Positions 1 to 7,055 of a stretch of DNA of 11,593 nt are shown here, one piece after another. This stretch comes from Pseudomonadales bacterium (lineage in GTDB: Bacteria; Pseudomonadota; Gammaproteobacteria; Pseudomonadales; Azotimanducaceae). The stretch is taken from contig JAQWQN010000101.1 in the NCBI GenBank assembly GCA_029244465.1, positions 1-11,593 of the forward strand, read 5' to 3'. The position numbers were made by a program, and so were the translations under genes. The notes beneath the pieces are model-generated. The model saw nothing but the letters and a program-made list of their open reading frames with translations. It had not been told where the DNA came from and did no database searches. Each line of letters opens with the position of its first letter. Within the stretch, counting starts at the first letter, position 1.

Positions 1-372
1 TATTGGCGCCGCAGCAGTGCCTAGGGTGAGGTCAACGTTGCCGAACATGACATCGCAAGCCCGAGTGCTACCGAATTCACCGCTGGCGCTCATCGCCGCC
101 TGTCCTCGAACAAACTCAGTTTCGCCTAATGAGCGTTGCTCATCTGGGCCGCCGACGCGGTACATCGAATGGCACTCAGCAAAAACACTAGCCACGATGT
201 TGTGGCCACTGGCCAGATCTGCCGCAAGCTCTGGTATTAAGTAGGTATAACCATTGCGCAACCACAAGTGGTGATGTGGATCGATAATCGGTAGATCAGG
301 CTCTAGAACTTCCTCTTGCAACGTCGCTAGCCAAACATCGTCGGGCGCCGACTGGCCTGTATTTGCGGCCAT
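1..372 (-). CDS. Amidohydrolase-2 family protein, lactonase-like (partial, N-terminal 124 codons)
   Basis: The frame stays open from ATG at 372 to the left edge, so only the N-terminus is present. A clear Shine-Dalgarno AAGGAG sits just upstream. Residues 29-37 read IIDPHHHLW, the HxH metal-binding strand (His33, His35) that opens the TIM barrel of amidohydrolase family 2 (COG3618-type, which includes L-fuconolactonase, 4-sulfomuconolactonase and related decarboxylases). A second strand, VFAECHSMYR, begins near residue 63. There is no signal peptide, so it is cytoplasmic. It is the last visible gene of the monooxygenase/dehydrogenase operon, 82 bases after BVMO-B. The inferred role is opening the lactone or ester made by a BVMO. 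A decarboxylase or other hydrolase of the family is possible. The remaining metal ligands lie outside the window. Confidence 0.82.
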   Translation of the reverse strand, partial: MAANTGQSAPDDVWLATLQEEVLEPDLPIIDPHHHLWLRNGYTYLIPELAADLASGHNIVASVFAECHSMYRVGGPDEQRSLGETEFVRGQAAMSASGEFGSTRACDVMFGNVDLTLGTAAAPI

Positions 373-454
373 GTAATTCTCCTTGTTTGCTAATAATCGT
401 TGCTGAGCTCATGTCTGAAACTGGCTGGTAACGCGTGGTAAACCCTCTGCAGAG

Positions 455-2320
455 TTAGTCTTCATCAGGCTTGGTAAACAGATACGGTGTCAGGTTTTGT
501 TGTGCATCTTGTCGCCACTCATGCCAACGTTGGCCGCCCCCGTAGTAGGCGAGACTGCCAGGCTCGCCGTCTCCTTCACCATTATAGTAGGAATAACAGT
601 CGCGCAACGGTCGTGACTGCAGATCTACTTCGCGACAGTGAGCCGCGTATTCTGCTTCGGCCTGTTTGCTGACATCGACTGTGGCAAGACCGCGCTCCCT
701 CATGGTGGTTAATATCCAGGTGACGTAAGTCGCATGCATTTCACAGACACGGGTGAAATTAAACTGACCGCCACCGCCCTGCGGGCCGGTCATAATCAAC
801 AAGTTGGGAAAGCCGTTGCTGTGCATGCCGAGGAACGTTTTTGTGCCCTCATCCTGCCACTTCGATTTTAGCGTTCGACCGTCGATGCCTGTGACCATAT
901 TGAATGTCGACGTTGCCATCCACTGAAAGCCAGTGGCATAAATCAAAACGTCAACCGGATACTCCACGCCGTCATGCACAATCCCGCGCTCATTGATCAG
1001 GGAAACGCCATGGGGTGCTGTATCGATTAAATGGACATTGGAACGGTTGAAAGTAGGTAGATATTCGTCGTGAAATGCTGGGCGCTTGCAGCCATAGGCA
1101 TAGTAGGGCTTCAGGGCTTCTGCGCTCTCTGGGTCCTGCACGACCTCATCTACTCGTGCCCGGATCTGCTCCATGATGCGAAAGTTTGAGTTTAGCTGAC
1201 GCTCTATTAATTCCTCGGGGGGTAGCGGTGCTGCGTGTTTTTTCGGCGTTTTGAAATGATCAACTTTGCCAGATAAGAAGTCGTCATTAGCCTTCATAGC
1301 GGTGCGGCCTACCGTAACCGAGGCCAGTCTTTCGCGCCGGTTTACCGCCCAACCTGGTTCATGACGCCAACGCTCAGCTTCTTCTTCGGTTGTCTCTCGC
1401 TGATCTCTAACGTCAATGGTTGAAGGCGTTCGTTGAAACACAAAAAGTTCATCGACTTCTTTGGCTATTTCTGGGACGACCTGCACAGCGGTGGCCCCCG
1501 TGCCGATAATCGCCACCCGTTTACCTTTTAGATCGACATGGTAATTCCAGCGTGAGGTATGAAATGCCTCTCCCTTGAAGGTTTGCATACCTTCGATGCG
1601 TGCCAACTTAGGGGTCGTCAGAATGCCGTTGGCCAGCACGACAAACTTTGCCTGCATGGCATCACCGCGATCGGTTTCCACCGTCCAACGTTTTGTGTCG
1701 TTATTCCATTTGGTTTCTTGCACTGTGGTATGAAATAGGCAGCGATCGTAAAAACCAAATTTGGTCGCCATCTGTTGGCAGTATTCGAGAATCTCGAATC
1801 CGGAAGCGAATTTCATGGTGGGTATGTAACCCATCTCCTCCAACAGTGGCAGATAACTGTAGGACTCAACATCACACGCTATGCCCGGATAACGATTCCA
1901 GTACCAGGTACCGCCGACATCGCCACCTTTTTCGCAGAATCGTACGTCTTTAAATCCGGCTTGTTTTAACCGGTACCACAAGAGCAGGGCAGCAAAACCC
2001 GCGCCGACCACCAACACCTCGCATTCGTCATGCAGGGCTTCGCGTTCTACGGGAGGCTCTGAATAAACATCTTGCAAGTAACTGGCAAATTCACCGTCCA
2101 TTGAGATGTAGTTGGCAGAGCCCTCGCGCGCCTCTTTGTTTTGTCGATACTTTGCTTGTTCTGCGGCGTTAAAGGCGGCGCCGGGTGGTGCTTCTGGGAG
2201 TGTTTTTAAGGCCTCATCAGCGACCACTGAATAGCCTTTGCCGGCAATTCTTTGCGTCGCTTTTGCAGCACGGGTATTGAAACGCTTTAAGCCTGTAACT
2301 GAATCGATACTAACCGCCAA
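455..2320 (-). CDS. Type I Baeyer-Villiger monooxygenase with long N-terminal extension (BVMO-B)
   Basis: This is a 621-aa FAD/NADPH flavoprotein predicted to insert oxygen next to a ketone, giving an ester or lactone. The start is TTG at 2320, supported by AAAGGAG six bases upstream; the next in-frame Met (residue 73) would cut the N-terminal region. About 100 residues precede the FAD Rossmann motif, as in longer BVMOs such as cyclopentadecanone or 4-hydroxyacetophenone monooxygenases. Motifs in order: GAGFAA (106-111, third Gly replaced by Ala), GGTWYWNRYPGIACD (136-150, with the conserved Asp150), fingerprint FKGEAFHTSRWN (248-259), NADPH motif GTGATA (273-278), FQRTP (295-299), catalytic-type Arg413 in GCKRP, and ATGF (462-465). 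The fingerprint normally ends W-P or W-D; here it is W-N. It is the fourth operon gene, 80 bases after SDR-B. BVMO identity is well supported; the substrate is unknown. Confidence 0.93.
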   Translation of the reverse strand: MAVSIDSVTGLKRFNTRAAKATQRIAGKGYSVVADEALKTLPEAPPGAAFNAAEQAKYRQNKEAREGSANYISMDGEFASYLQDVYSEPPVEREALHDECEVLVVGAGFAALLLWYRLKQAGFKDVRFCEKGGDVGGTWYWNRYPGIACDVESYSYLPLLEEMGYIPTMKFASGFEILEYCQQMATKFGFYDRCLFHTTVQETKWNNDTKRWTVETDRGDAMQAKFVVLANGILTTPKLARIEGMQTFKGEAFHTSRWNYHVDLKGKRVAIIGTGATAVQVVPEIAKEVDELFVFQRTPSTIDVRDQRETTEEEAERWRHEPGWAVNRRERLASVTVGRTAMKANDDFLSGKVDHFKTPKKHAAPLPPEELIERQLNSNFRIMEQIRARVDEVVQDPESAEALKPYYAYGCKRPAFHDEYLPTFNRSNVHLIDTAPHGVSLINERGIVHDGVEYPVDVLIYATGFQWMATSTFNMVTGIDGRTLKSKWQDEGTKTFLGMHSNGFPNLLIMTGPQGGGGQFNFTRVCEMHATYVTWILTTMRERGLATVDVSKQAEAEYAAHCREVDLQSRPLRDCYSYYNGEGDGEPGSLAYYGGGQRWHEWRQDAQQNLTPYLFTKPDED

Positions 2321-2400
2321 CGCAGTCTCCTTTGTATTTTCTAATGCCTTGATTCTAGGTGGCCGACTGGGTCAAGCCTATGAATTTCTCGATGGTGCAA

Positions 2401-3159
2401 TTATTGGACGGTCCGTCCGCCGTCTACAGGCATTGCAACACCGTTCACGTAGCTTGACTGTGCTGACAACAACCAAGCGACCACGTCTGCGACTTCCGTC
2501 GCGTTTGCGATACGGCGCATGGGCACTGTCCCGATAGCTCGGTTGAGCATTTCTACGCTTGCACCTGTGCTTTGTTCAAGCATCGGCGTGTCAATGAATC
2601 CTGGACAGATCGCGTTGACACGGATGTTATTTCGTCCGTACTCGAGTGCCGCTGTTTTTGTCAGGCCCACTACACCGTGCTTTGCAGCGTTGTAGGCGGC
2701 CGCGTGAGATAAGGCCACCAAACCGCAGATGGAAGCAGTGTTGACGACGCTTCCTCCCGATTCCTGTTGGATCATCTGCGCTATCTCGGCTTGTATACAA
2801 CTAAAAACGCCCGTTAGATTTACGGCAAGGACCTGTGCCCATTGCGACGGGTCTATATCGACTAACTTGACCACTGGGCCGGCAATGCCTGCGTTGTTGA
2901 AAGCACCGTCTAATCGTCCGTGTGCGGACACTATGGCGCTAACGGCAGCTTTGGCAGCGCCTTCTTGCGTGACATCAAGTTCATGCACCTCAGCACTACC
3001 GCCCGCTTGCTGCACCTCAGTAACAACCTCACCCGCAAGCTGGGCTTGCGTGTCTGCAACGATTACGTGGGCGCCATCCAGCGCTAGTCGGTTGACCGTG
3101 GCACGGCCAATACCGCTTGCTCCGCCAGTGACTAATATGACCTTGTTGTGCAAACTCAT
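2401..3159 (-). CDS. Short-chain dehydrogenase/reductase (SDR-B)
   Basis: This is a 252-aa classical SDR, a normal family length, predicted to interconvert a secondary alcohol and ketone with NAD(H). The motifs are complete: TGGASGIG (11-18) for cofactor binding, Asp36 at the end of beta-2 favouring NAD(H), Asp62, NNAG (88-91), tetrad Asn114, Ser143 and Tyr156-xxx-Lys160, then CPGF and a C-terminal VDGG. I chose ATG 3159 because the SDR fold begins right after it and GGAG lies nine bases upstream. A GTG at 3231 would add 24 residues unlike an SDR N-terminus. The stop of SDR-A lies one base before this ATG, so translation may be coupled. Likely role: making the ketone for a BVMO, or oxidising the alcohol released after lactone opening. 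The exact substrate cannot be read from sequence. Confidence 0.93.
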   Translation of the reverse strand: MSLHNKVILVTGGASGIGRATVNRLALDGAHVIVADTQAQLAGEVVTEVQQAGGSAEVHELDVTQEGAAKAAVSAIVSAHGRLDGAFNNAGIAGPVVKLVDIDPSQWAQVLAVNLTGVFSCIQAEIAQMIQQESGGSVVNTASICGLVALSHAAAYNAAKHGVVGLTKTAALEYGRNNIRVNAICPGFIDTPMLEQSTGASVEMLNRAIGTVPMRRIANATEVADVVAWLLSAQSSYVNGVAMPVDGGRTVQ

Positions 3160-3160
3160 C

Positions 3161-4060
3161 TTACATCGCTCCGTCAGGCTGGTTGTTGTGTGTTTCATTG
3201 GTATCGAGTTTTCGTAGTTTATTCTCGGCACCTGTTGAGCCTTTTGTTATACCTGAATAACGTGAATTTCTGGCAGATTTTTTTGGGAACTTGAGCGAAC
3301 GTCCAGGTCCCTGAGCGATGGCGCCGCCGTCTACAACGATTGCTTCGCCGGTGACAAACGTGGCGTCATCCGAGGCTAGAAACAGCGCCGTGCCTGCGAT
3401 GTCTTCAACGCGACCGTAGTCCGGCCAGGGCTGACTTTTTGCATATGCATGCTTGGTCGCTTCTGGATTACCTTCGTCGTTAAGTGGTGTTGCAATAAAT
3501 CCAGGGCAAATTGCGTTCACGCGAATGTAATCTGGCGCCAATTCCACTGCCGACGATTTCGAGAGATTGATCACGGCAGCTTTTGCAGCAGAATAAACCA
3601 GCGGCCCGCCATCACCGCTCAATCCCGCGATGGAGGCGGTGTTGATTATGGCGCCGCCTGTACCCTGCCTGCGCATGACCCTTGCGCCATGTTTTATGCC
3701 AAGGAAGACACCTTTCGCGAGGACGTCAAACGTGTAGTTCCAGTCTTCTGCGGTCGTTTCGGTAAGCGGACCAATCGCACCGCCGACGCCCGCGTTGTTA
3801 AATAGGATGTCCAGGCGACCATAGGCCTCCAGTGCGTGTTCACACATCGCCTCGACGTGCTCTTCCCGGGCGACATCGGTCTCGATGAAGGAGACGTCAT
3901 AACCTTCTCGCAGCGCAGCTTCGACCGCTGCGTTGCCCGATTGGGCATTGAAGTCTGCCACCACAACGTTCGCACCCTCAGCCGCAAACTTCATCACAGA
4001 CGCCAGGCCGATACCACTTCCGCCGCCGGTAATGACGGCAACTTTTCCTGCTAACCGCAT
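3161..4060 (-). CDS. Short-chain dehydrogenase/reductase with unusual C-terminal tail (SDR-A)
   Basis: This is a 299-aa SDR from ATG 4060, chosen because AAGGAG lies six bases upstream and the fold starts immediately; a GTG at 4099 lacks such support. It has TGGGSGIG (11-18), Asp36 (NAD preference), Asp62, NNAG (88-91), Ser143, Tyr156 and Lys160. The tetrad Asn position (114) is Leu, in VLAKGVF. This may be a subfamily trait, since a related DVLL-type motif is familiar from some SDRs. The usual C-terminal VDGG is at about 243-246, after which ~50 extra residues rich in Lys, Asn, Ser and Thr follow. That tail begins near an A7 run (3278-3284) and may be read-through after an indel: removing one A gives a 270-aa protein ending at 3247. 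It lies 39 bases after BVMO-A. Predicted alcohol/ketone oxidoreductase, cytoplasmic. Confidence 0.9.
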   Translation of the reverse strand: MRLAGKVAVITGGGSGIGLASVMKFAAEGANVVVADFNAQSGNAAVEAALREGYDVSFIETDVAREEHVEAMCEHALEAYGRLDILFNNAGVGGAIGPLTETTAEDWNYTFDVLAKGVFLGIKHGARVMRRQGTGGAIINTASIAGLSGDGGPLVYSAAKAAVINLSKSSAVELAPDYIRVNAICPGFIATPLNDEGNPEATKHAYAKSQPWPDYGRVEDIAGTALFLASDDATFVTGEAIVVDGGAIAQGPGRSLKFPKKSARNSRYSGITKGSTGAENKLRKLDTNETHNNQPDGAM

Positions 4061-4099
4061 CGTTGTCTCCTTGTTATGCGCGCTTCCAGTGAGCTGCAC

Positions 4100-5749
4100 T
4101 TACTGGAAGTGAAAGCCCTCATAGTCATTGTCCGCTACCTGCCGCAACATTCTCGCGTACCTGGGTCCACCGCCATTGTAGATGTTGTACCGCATCTTGC
4201 CGTACTCGTGACCGGCGATGTTTGAGTTGTAGCCCGTGAACCAGCTCTTGGCGGTGCGTAGTAAGACGCCTTGATACATATGCTTTACGTGCTCTACCCA
4301 TTCAGCCTCCGCCGCCTCGTCGATATCAAATCGTTGGTGACCGTGAGCCCACATATACTCAAGAAAAGGCGTCGCCCAGTCGACGCTCAACTCGGCACCA
4401 CGGGGAAAGTTCGAAGCGGCCGTCTGCGGCCCAACGAGCATCAGTAGGTTGGGGAACCCGCAGATCGTGGCACCGAGGTAGGTCTCGGGGCCTGCCGCCC
4501 ACTTATCGCGCAGCCGCGCGCCGCCTGTACCCTGAATATCGATCTGATCGAAAGCGCCGGTGAACGCATCGAAACCAGTGGCATAGACGATGACGTCGAA
4601 CTCGAATACCGCTGCGCTGGTTTCCAGCCCGGTGGGCGTGATGCGGACAAGGGGTGTCTTGGCTGAATCGACGAGTTCGACATTGGCGCGGTTATACGTT
4701 TCGAAATAGCCGGTTTCGAGGGGTACTCGCTGGATGCCAAAGCCGTGGTCCTTCGGAATCAGCCGGTCTGCGAGTTCCGGATCATTCACCCGTTGGCGAA
4801 TGCGATCGGCGATATAGTTCGAGAACTCGGCGTTGGCTGTTGCGTCGAGAAATATCTCGGTGAAATTTTGCAGCCAGATGCCAAAGCCAGGCTCGTCGTA
4901 GAGTTTGTCCCACAGTTCGCGCCTCTGTTCGGGACTTACGTCATAAAAGCCACGGCGGTCCGGCTCATGTTCAAAGCCGCCCGGACTGCGCGCGCAGGCG
5001 GCGAATATTTCGTCATAGCGCTCACGTATCGCCGCCATCTCAGACTCAGAGATGGGCGCGTTGTTCAATGGCGCCGCCCAGTTGGCGCGGCGTTGGAAAA
5101 CGGTCAATTGGCCGGCCACTTTGGCAACCTCTGGGATGAGTTGAATCGCCGTCGCGCCGGTACCGATAACGGCTACACGTTTACCGGTTAGGTCGATCGG
5201 CTCATGAGGCCAATCAGAAGCATGAAAAGACAAGCCCTCGAAGCTGGCCATGCCCTCGAATTTAGGCACCGTTGGCGTCGACAGGACGCCCACACCAGTG
5301 ATCACGAAACGCGTGGTCATTTGTCGGCCGTCGTGGAGTCGAAGGGTCCATGCGTTGGTATCGTCGTCAAACACCATCGATTCGACCCGGCAGCCGAACT
5401 GCATATATTGGCGGAGCGCAAATTTGTCGCTCACGTAGTTCAAATAGCGGAGCGTTTCCGGCTGCGGTGAAAACTGTTCGCTCCAGTGCCACTCGTCGAG
5501 TAACTCCTTGGAAAAGGAGTAGCTGTAGGTATAACTTTCCGAATCAAAGCGTGCTCCCGGATAGCGATTGTTGTACCAGGTACCGCCAAGGTCGGCGTTG
5601 GCGTCAAGCACCGTTGCGCGCACGCCGAGATCAGCTAAGCGCTTGATCTGGTAGATCCCTGATACACCGGCTCCAACGACGACCACCTGGTAGTCGAGGT
5701 GCGCATCGATGGCGTCAATGTGATTTATCTCAGTCGTTTGTTCTGCCAT
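4100..5749 (-). CDS. Type I Baeyer-Villiger monooxygenase, CHMO/PAMO-like (BVMO-A)
   Basis: This 549-aa FAD/NADPH monooxygenase is close in length to cyclohexanone (CHMO) and phenylacetone (PAMO) monooxygenases. It carries the full signature set: GAGVSG (26-31) for FAD, GGTWYNNRYPGARFD (55-69, Asp69), the canonical fingerprint FEGLSFHASDWP (170-181), GTGATA (196-201) for NADPH, FQR (218-220), the Arg341 region GFGIQRVP matching the catalytic Arg of BVMOs, and ATGFDAF (391-397). Near the C-terminus SWFTG and the final YEGF recall CHMO. It starts at ATG 5749 with a modest GGGA upstream and is the first gene of the operon, divergent from the LysR gene. Expected reaction: cyclic or aryl ketone + NADPH + O2 to lactone/ester. 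Specificity for a cyclohexanone, terpene ketone or steroid cannot be decided here. Confidence 0.95.
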   Translation of the reverse strand: MAEQTTEINHIDAIDAHLDYQVVVVGAGVSGIYQIKRLADLGVRATVLDANADLGGTWYNNRYPGARFDSESYTYSYSFSKELLDEWHWSEQFSPQPETLRYLNYVSDKFALRQYMQFGCRVESMVFDDDTNAWTLRLHDGRQMTTRFVITGVGVLSTPTVPKFEGMASFEGLSFHASDWPHEPIDLTGKRVAVIGTGATAIQLIPEVAKVAGQLTVFQRRANWAAPLNNAPISESEMAAIRERYDEIFAACARSPGGFEHEPDRRGFYDVSPEQRRELWDKLYDEPGFGIWLQNFTEIFLDATANAEFSNYIADRIRQRVNDPELADRLIPKDHGFGIQRVPLETGYFETYNRANVELVDSAKTPLVRITPTGLETSAAVFEFDVIVYATGFDAFTGAFDQIDIQGTGGARLRDKWAAGPETYLGATICGFPNLLMLVGPQTAASNFPRGAELSVDWATPFLEYMWAHGHQRFDIDEAAEAEWVEHVKHMYQGVLLRTAKSWFTGYNSNIAGHEYGKMRYNIYNGGGPRYARMLRQVADNDYEGFHFQ

Positions 5750-5772
5750 GGTGATCCCAAGTTAGTTTAGAA

Positions 5773-5804
5773 ATATTAGAACCCATTTCTTGTTGCTGTG
5801 TCAG
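5773..5804 (-). promoter_or_regulatory. Weak candidate promoter for the BVMO operon
   Basis: On the minus strand a CTGACA (5799-5804) is followed 20 bases later by TAATAT (5773-5778), some 24 bases before the BVMO-A start. The spacing is longer than the sigma-70 optimum, which would fit a promoter needing LysR activation. This is only a sequence resemblance; the true start site could lie elsewhere in the 307-base region. Confidence 0.25.
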
Positions 5805-5994
5805 TCAGGTAAGCCGGGTGCGAGTCTCACGATAATGTTGCGCTGCGCCTGGGCGGGACTAACAGCGATCCTTTTCGGCTCGTGTTGACGCCAGGCACTG
5901 GGTCGTCGCGCAATTCTGCGGTTACTAATGCCTTTTTTCTTCCTCGCGCCGGTGAAAGCTTGATCGTAAGCTGATCTCTGCATGATGTTAGTAC

Positions 5995-6023
5995 TTTCGA
6001 CGGATGGTGATAATGCCTAAAAT
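5995..6023 (+). promoter_or_regulatory. Candidate sigma-70 promoter of the LysR gene
   Basis: TTTCGA (5995-6000), a 17-base spacer, then TAAAAT (6018-6023, five of six matches to the -10 consensus). It would start transcription about 25 bases before the regulator's ATG. The -10 element lies between the arms of the inverted repeat at 6006-6035, as expected for a self-repressing LysR gene. Confidence 0.4.
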
Positions 6024-6035
6024 TTGAGCATCACC
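6006..6035. promoter_or_regulatory. Inverted repeat, candidate LysR operator
   Basis: GGTGAT (6006-6011) and ATCACC (6030-6035) are perfect inverted six-base arms separated by 18 bases, ending 21 bases before the LysR start. LysR-type regulators typically bind interrupted dyads in the shared promoter region and repress their own gene. The arms flank the candidate -10 box. The wide spacing makes this tentative. Confidence 0.4.
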
Positions 6036-6056
6036 TTTACGGTATTCGGAACGATA

Positions 6057-6974
6057 ATGGACAACGTCAAGACGATGCGGCTTTTCCTCACCGTTGTACA
6101 GATCGGCAGTCTGTCGGGTGCCGGTCGCCAATCTGGCCTCTCTCCCGCCAGCGTTTCGCGACAAATCACGGCATTGGAAGACGATCTCGGCGTTCGGCTC
6201 CTGAATCGGACCAGCCGCAGGCTCTCGCTCACCGAAGCGGGACAGGTCTATCTGGAGCGTGCGGAACGCCTGCTTCAGGATATTGACGAGTTGCGCGATG
6301 CGGTCACGCAACTGGCTGTGCGGCCCCGCGGGACCCTCCGTATCCAATCGCGCGTCACGCTCGGTACACAGTACGTAGCGCCGCTCATTCCGGCTTTCAT
6401 GGCGCAGTATCCCGACCTGAAAATTGATCTGTGGCTGACTGACACGGACCTCGATTTGACCGAGCACGGTATCGATTTAGCGATCCGGACGGGCGATTTA
6501 GCCGATTCGACACTCATCGCCAGGCGTCTCGCTTCCAGTCCGCGCGTGGTCTGCGCCAGCCCCCAATATTGGGCGCAACATGGTCGGCCGGCTAGACCGG
6601 AGGACGTCATGGCGCACAATTGTCTGACCTACCGCTTCGAGTTCGGAACTGCTGCCGCTCTATGGCAATTTCGCAGCGACGAAGGCCGCTCCATTAACTT
6701 GCAGGTCGGCGGAAACTTCCAGACTAACAACGGGCAAGCATTGCGTTTGGCGACCTTGTCAGGCCTCGGCATCGCGCTGTTACCGGCTTGGTCGGTGAAG
6801 AACCACCTGCAAGCCGGAACTTTGGAGCGTGTCTTGTCGGAGTACGAAACGACCGTCTCTGATCTCGATTTCGGAATCTATGCGGTTTATCTTAGTCGGC
6901 GCAATCTATCGCTAAAAACCAGACTGTTTATTGATCACCTGGTCGCCGAATTCAGCAAGCAGGACTGGACCTAG
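6057..6974 (+). CDS. LysR-type transcriptional regulator
   Basis: This is a 305-aa LysR-family regulator, a usual length. Residues ~5-65 form the winged helix-turn-helix, including SGAGRQSGLSPASVSRQ and, just after it, ITALEDDLGVRLLNRTSRRL; the remainder from ~90 is the periplasmic-binding-protein-like effector domain. The N-terminus resembles the CrgA/DmlR-like branch. I chose ATG 6057 because the fold begins at once; a TTG at 6024 would add 11 residues and run through the inverted repeat, and ATG 6075 would trim the first helix. The ribosome-binding site is weak (CGGA). It is divergent from BVMO-A, the standard arrangement for a LysR regulator of a neighbouring operon, so it probably responds to a pathway substrate or intermediate. 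Its activating ligand is unknown. Confidence 0.93.
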   Translation: MDNVKTMRLFLTVVQIGSLSGAGRQSGLSPASVSRQITALEDDLGVRLLNRTSRRLSLTEAGQVYLERAERLLQDIDELRDAVTQLAVRPRGTLRIQSRVTLGTQYVAPLIPAFMAQYPDLKIDLWLTDTDLDLTEHGIDLAIRTGDLADSTLIARRLASSPRVVCASPQYWAQHGRPARPEDVMAHNCLTYRFEFGTAAALWQFRSDEGRSINLQVGGNFQTNNGQALRLATLSGLGIALLPAWSVKNHLQAGTLERVLSEYETTVSDLDFGIYAVYLSRRNLSLKTRLFIDHLVAEFSKQDWT

Positions 6975-7055
6975 CGACAGGGCGATGCAGCCCGTAAATC
7001 CTGCAAATCTGTAGCGCTGCGCTGCAGAGGTTGTTTGCGGAACGCGGCGACGTGA

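Noticed and set aside
445..454. Ten-base palindrome CTCTGCAGAG just after the BVMO-B stop
   Set aside because: It has no loop and no U-run, so it is not a terminator, and a palindrome this short is expected by chance in a window this size.
3160..3231. Upstream extension of SDR-B from GTG 3231
   Set aside because: The 24 added residues overlap the SDR-A coding end, are unlike an SDR N-terminus, and the ATG at 3159 has a proper ribosome-binding site.
5801..5983. A 60-codon minus-strand open frame in the LysR/BVMO-A intergenic region
   Set aside because: No ribosome-binding site, Arg/Lys-rich random-looking composition, and it fills a regulatory region; no recognisable motif.
6975..7055. Possible bidirectional terminator between the convergent LysR and 360-aa genes
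   Set aside because: Only weak CTGCA/TGCAG pairing was found and no U-run on either strand.
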